DNA of 6,377 nucleotides. Source: Opitutales bacterium UBA7389. GTDB lineage: Bacteria > Verrucomicrobiota > Verrucomicrobiia > Opitutales > Opitutaceae. The notes under the pieces are model-generated. The model did not search any database. It saw nothing but the letters and a program-made list of their open reading frames with translations, and was not told the DNA's origin. Positions 5,729-6,377 of the stretch are shown here, in pieces. The stretch is from NCBI GenBank assembly GCA_002474325.1, contig DKNL01000038.1:1-6377 (forward strand). Reading direction: 5' to 3'. The stretch's first letter is position 1, and every line of letters starts with the position of its first letter. The position numbers were made by a program, and so were the translations under genes.

Positions 5729-6377
5729 ATGGAAACCAAGCGAATCAGCCTTTGGTCGGGACCTCGAAATGTGTCGACTGCCCTGATGTATTCATTCGCT
5801 CAGCGCACGGATACGGAAGCCTATGACGAGCCTCTTTATGCTCATTACCTGACGCATGAAAAGGATCGTCCCCCGCATCCGGGAGAAAGGGAAATTATAG
5901 GTGCCCAAGAGAATGATGGAAAAAAAGTCATAGAAGAGCTCTTTCTGGCGCCGTCGAAATCGCCTGTCCGGTTTTTTAAGAACATGGCCCACCATTTGGT
6001 CGATCTCGAATGGGACTTCCTTGGCCCGCTTAGCAACGTGCTGCTCACCCGCCACCCTGAAGAGATGTTGTTGTCCTACAAGAGCACCATCCCGGAATTC
6101 ACGATTTCAGATACTGGCTACCCGAAGCTTAAAAGACTTTGCGACACTATTGTGGAGATGGGACAGGAGCCCATCGTCATCGATTCGAAGATATTACTGC
6201 AGTCTCCGAAAAAAACCCTGGAGAAACTTTGCCAGAAGTTGGGCATCCCATTTTACGAGAGCATGCTCAGTTGGCCCAAAGGCCAAAAGAGGGAAGACGG
6301 TGTCTGGGCGCCCCACTGGTACCACAATGTTCATCTATCAAAAGGTTTCGCCACCTACCGCCCAAAAACGGAGCGTG
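5729..6377 (+). CDS. Sulfotransferase-like protein (PAPS-binding fold), C-terminus off the window
   Basis: A frame of 216 codons without a stop runs off the right edge. It starts at an ATG three bases after the aminotransferase stop, with AAAGA just ahead. The N-terminal strand-loop-helix SLWSGPRNVSTALMYSFAQR (7-26) fits the 5'-phosphosulfate-binding loop of sulfotransferases. VLLTRHPEEMLLSYKS (104-119) has the 3'-phosphate-binding pattern R-x-P...S, with Arg108 and Ser116 eight residues apart as in SULT enzymes. A further conserved-looking block is EDGVWAPHWY (189-198). Homologous domains, recalled from plant 'BCAT-like' proteins, sit N-terminal to an aminotransferase domain in one chain, sharing LMYSFAQR, DEPLYA and EDGVWAP. 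The partner here is the separate gene just upstream. The substrate is unknown, and it is not shown that it uses PAPS; a nucleotide-binding role without sulfation is possible. The family likeness is strong. Confidence 0.88.
   Translation, partial: METKRISLWSGPRNVSTALMYSFAQRTDTEAYDEPLYAHYLTHEKDRPPHPGEREIIGAQENDGKKVIEELFLAPSKSPVRFFKNMAHHLVDLEWDFLGPLSNVLLTRHPEEMLLSYKSTIPEFTISDTGYPKLKRLCDTIVEMGQEPIVIDSKILLQSPKKTLEKLCQKLGIPFYESMLSWPKGQKREDGVWAPHWYHNVHLSKGFATYRPKTER

Overview
This is a bacterial chromosomal window with seven protein-coding loci. No RNA gene, CRISPR array or insertion sequence is recognisable. The gene families (a bacterial LURP-one/scramblase-like protein, a long fungal-type cystathionine gamma-synthase homologue, a YkvA protein, an aminotransferase beside a sulfotransferase-like protein), the balanced base composition and the mostly absent Shine-Dalgarno sequences would fit a marine Verrucomicrobiota (Opitutae-like) or a related PVC or metagenome-derived genome. 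That placement is an inference from recalled protein resemblance and nothing in the window proves it.

Left part (1-2207, minus strand): a phospholipid scramblase/LURP-one-like gene runs off the left edge. It is broken by an in-frame TAA and by a one-base frameshift, yet its protein sequence can still be read across both lesions. Upstream of it lies an intact 518-residue PLP-dependent gene of the Cys/Met metabolism family. This resembles the long fungal cystathionine gamma-synthases more than the roughly 390-residue bacterial MetB. It is divergent from xth across a short intergenic gap.

Middle (2285-3875): an intact exodeoxyribonuclease III gene (plus strand) converges on a small DUF1232/YkvA membrane-protein gene (minus strand), with an inverted repeat between the two. 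A stretch of about 370 bases without a convincing gene follows. It holds a 7-bp inverted repeat and a weak candidate promoter.

Right part (3876-6377, plus strand): three tightly packed genes look like one operon. They are an EamA-family transporter interrupted by a single in-frame TAG, a class IV (BCAT/D-amino-acid transaminase fold) aminotransferase, and a PAPS-type sulfotransferase-like protein cut by the right edge. The last two are the most interesting part of the window. The same two domains occur fused in plant and invertebrate proteins called 'branched-chain-amino-acid aminotransferase-like'. In this aminotransferase the usual PLP-lysine position reads Asn and the usual PLP-N1 glutamate position reads Thr, so its chemistry may not be ordinary transamination. 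The likely picture is a small-molecule pathway (transporter, atypical PLP enzyme and sulfotransferase-like partner) whose substrate is unknown.

Two of seven loci carry premature stops. This is either real gene decay or point errors in the assembly. Stop-codon reassignment is unlikely, because TAA and TAG both serve as normal terminators elsewhere in the window.
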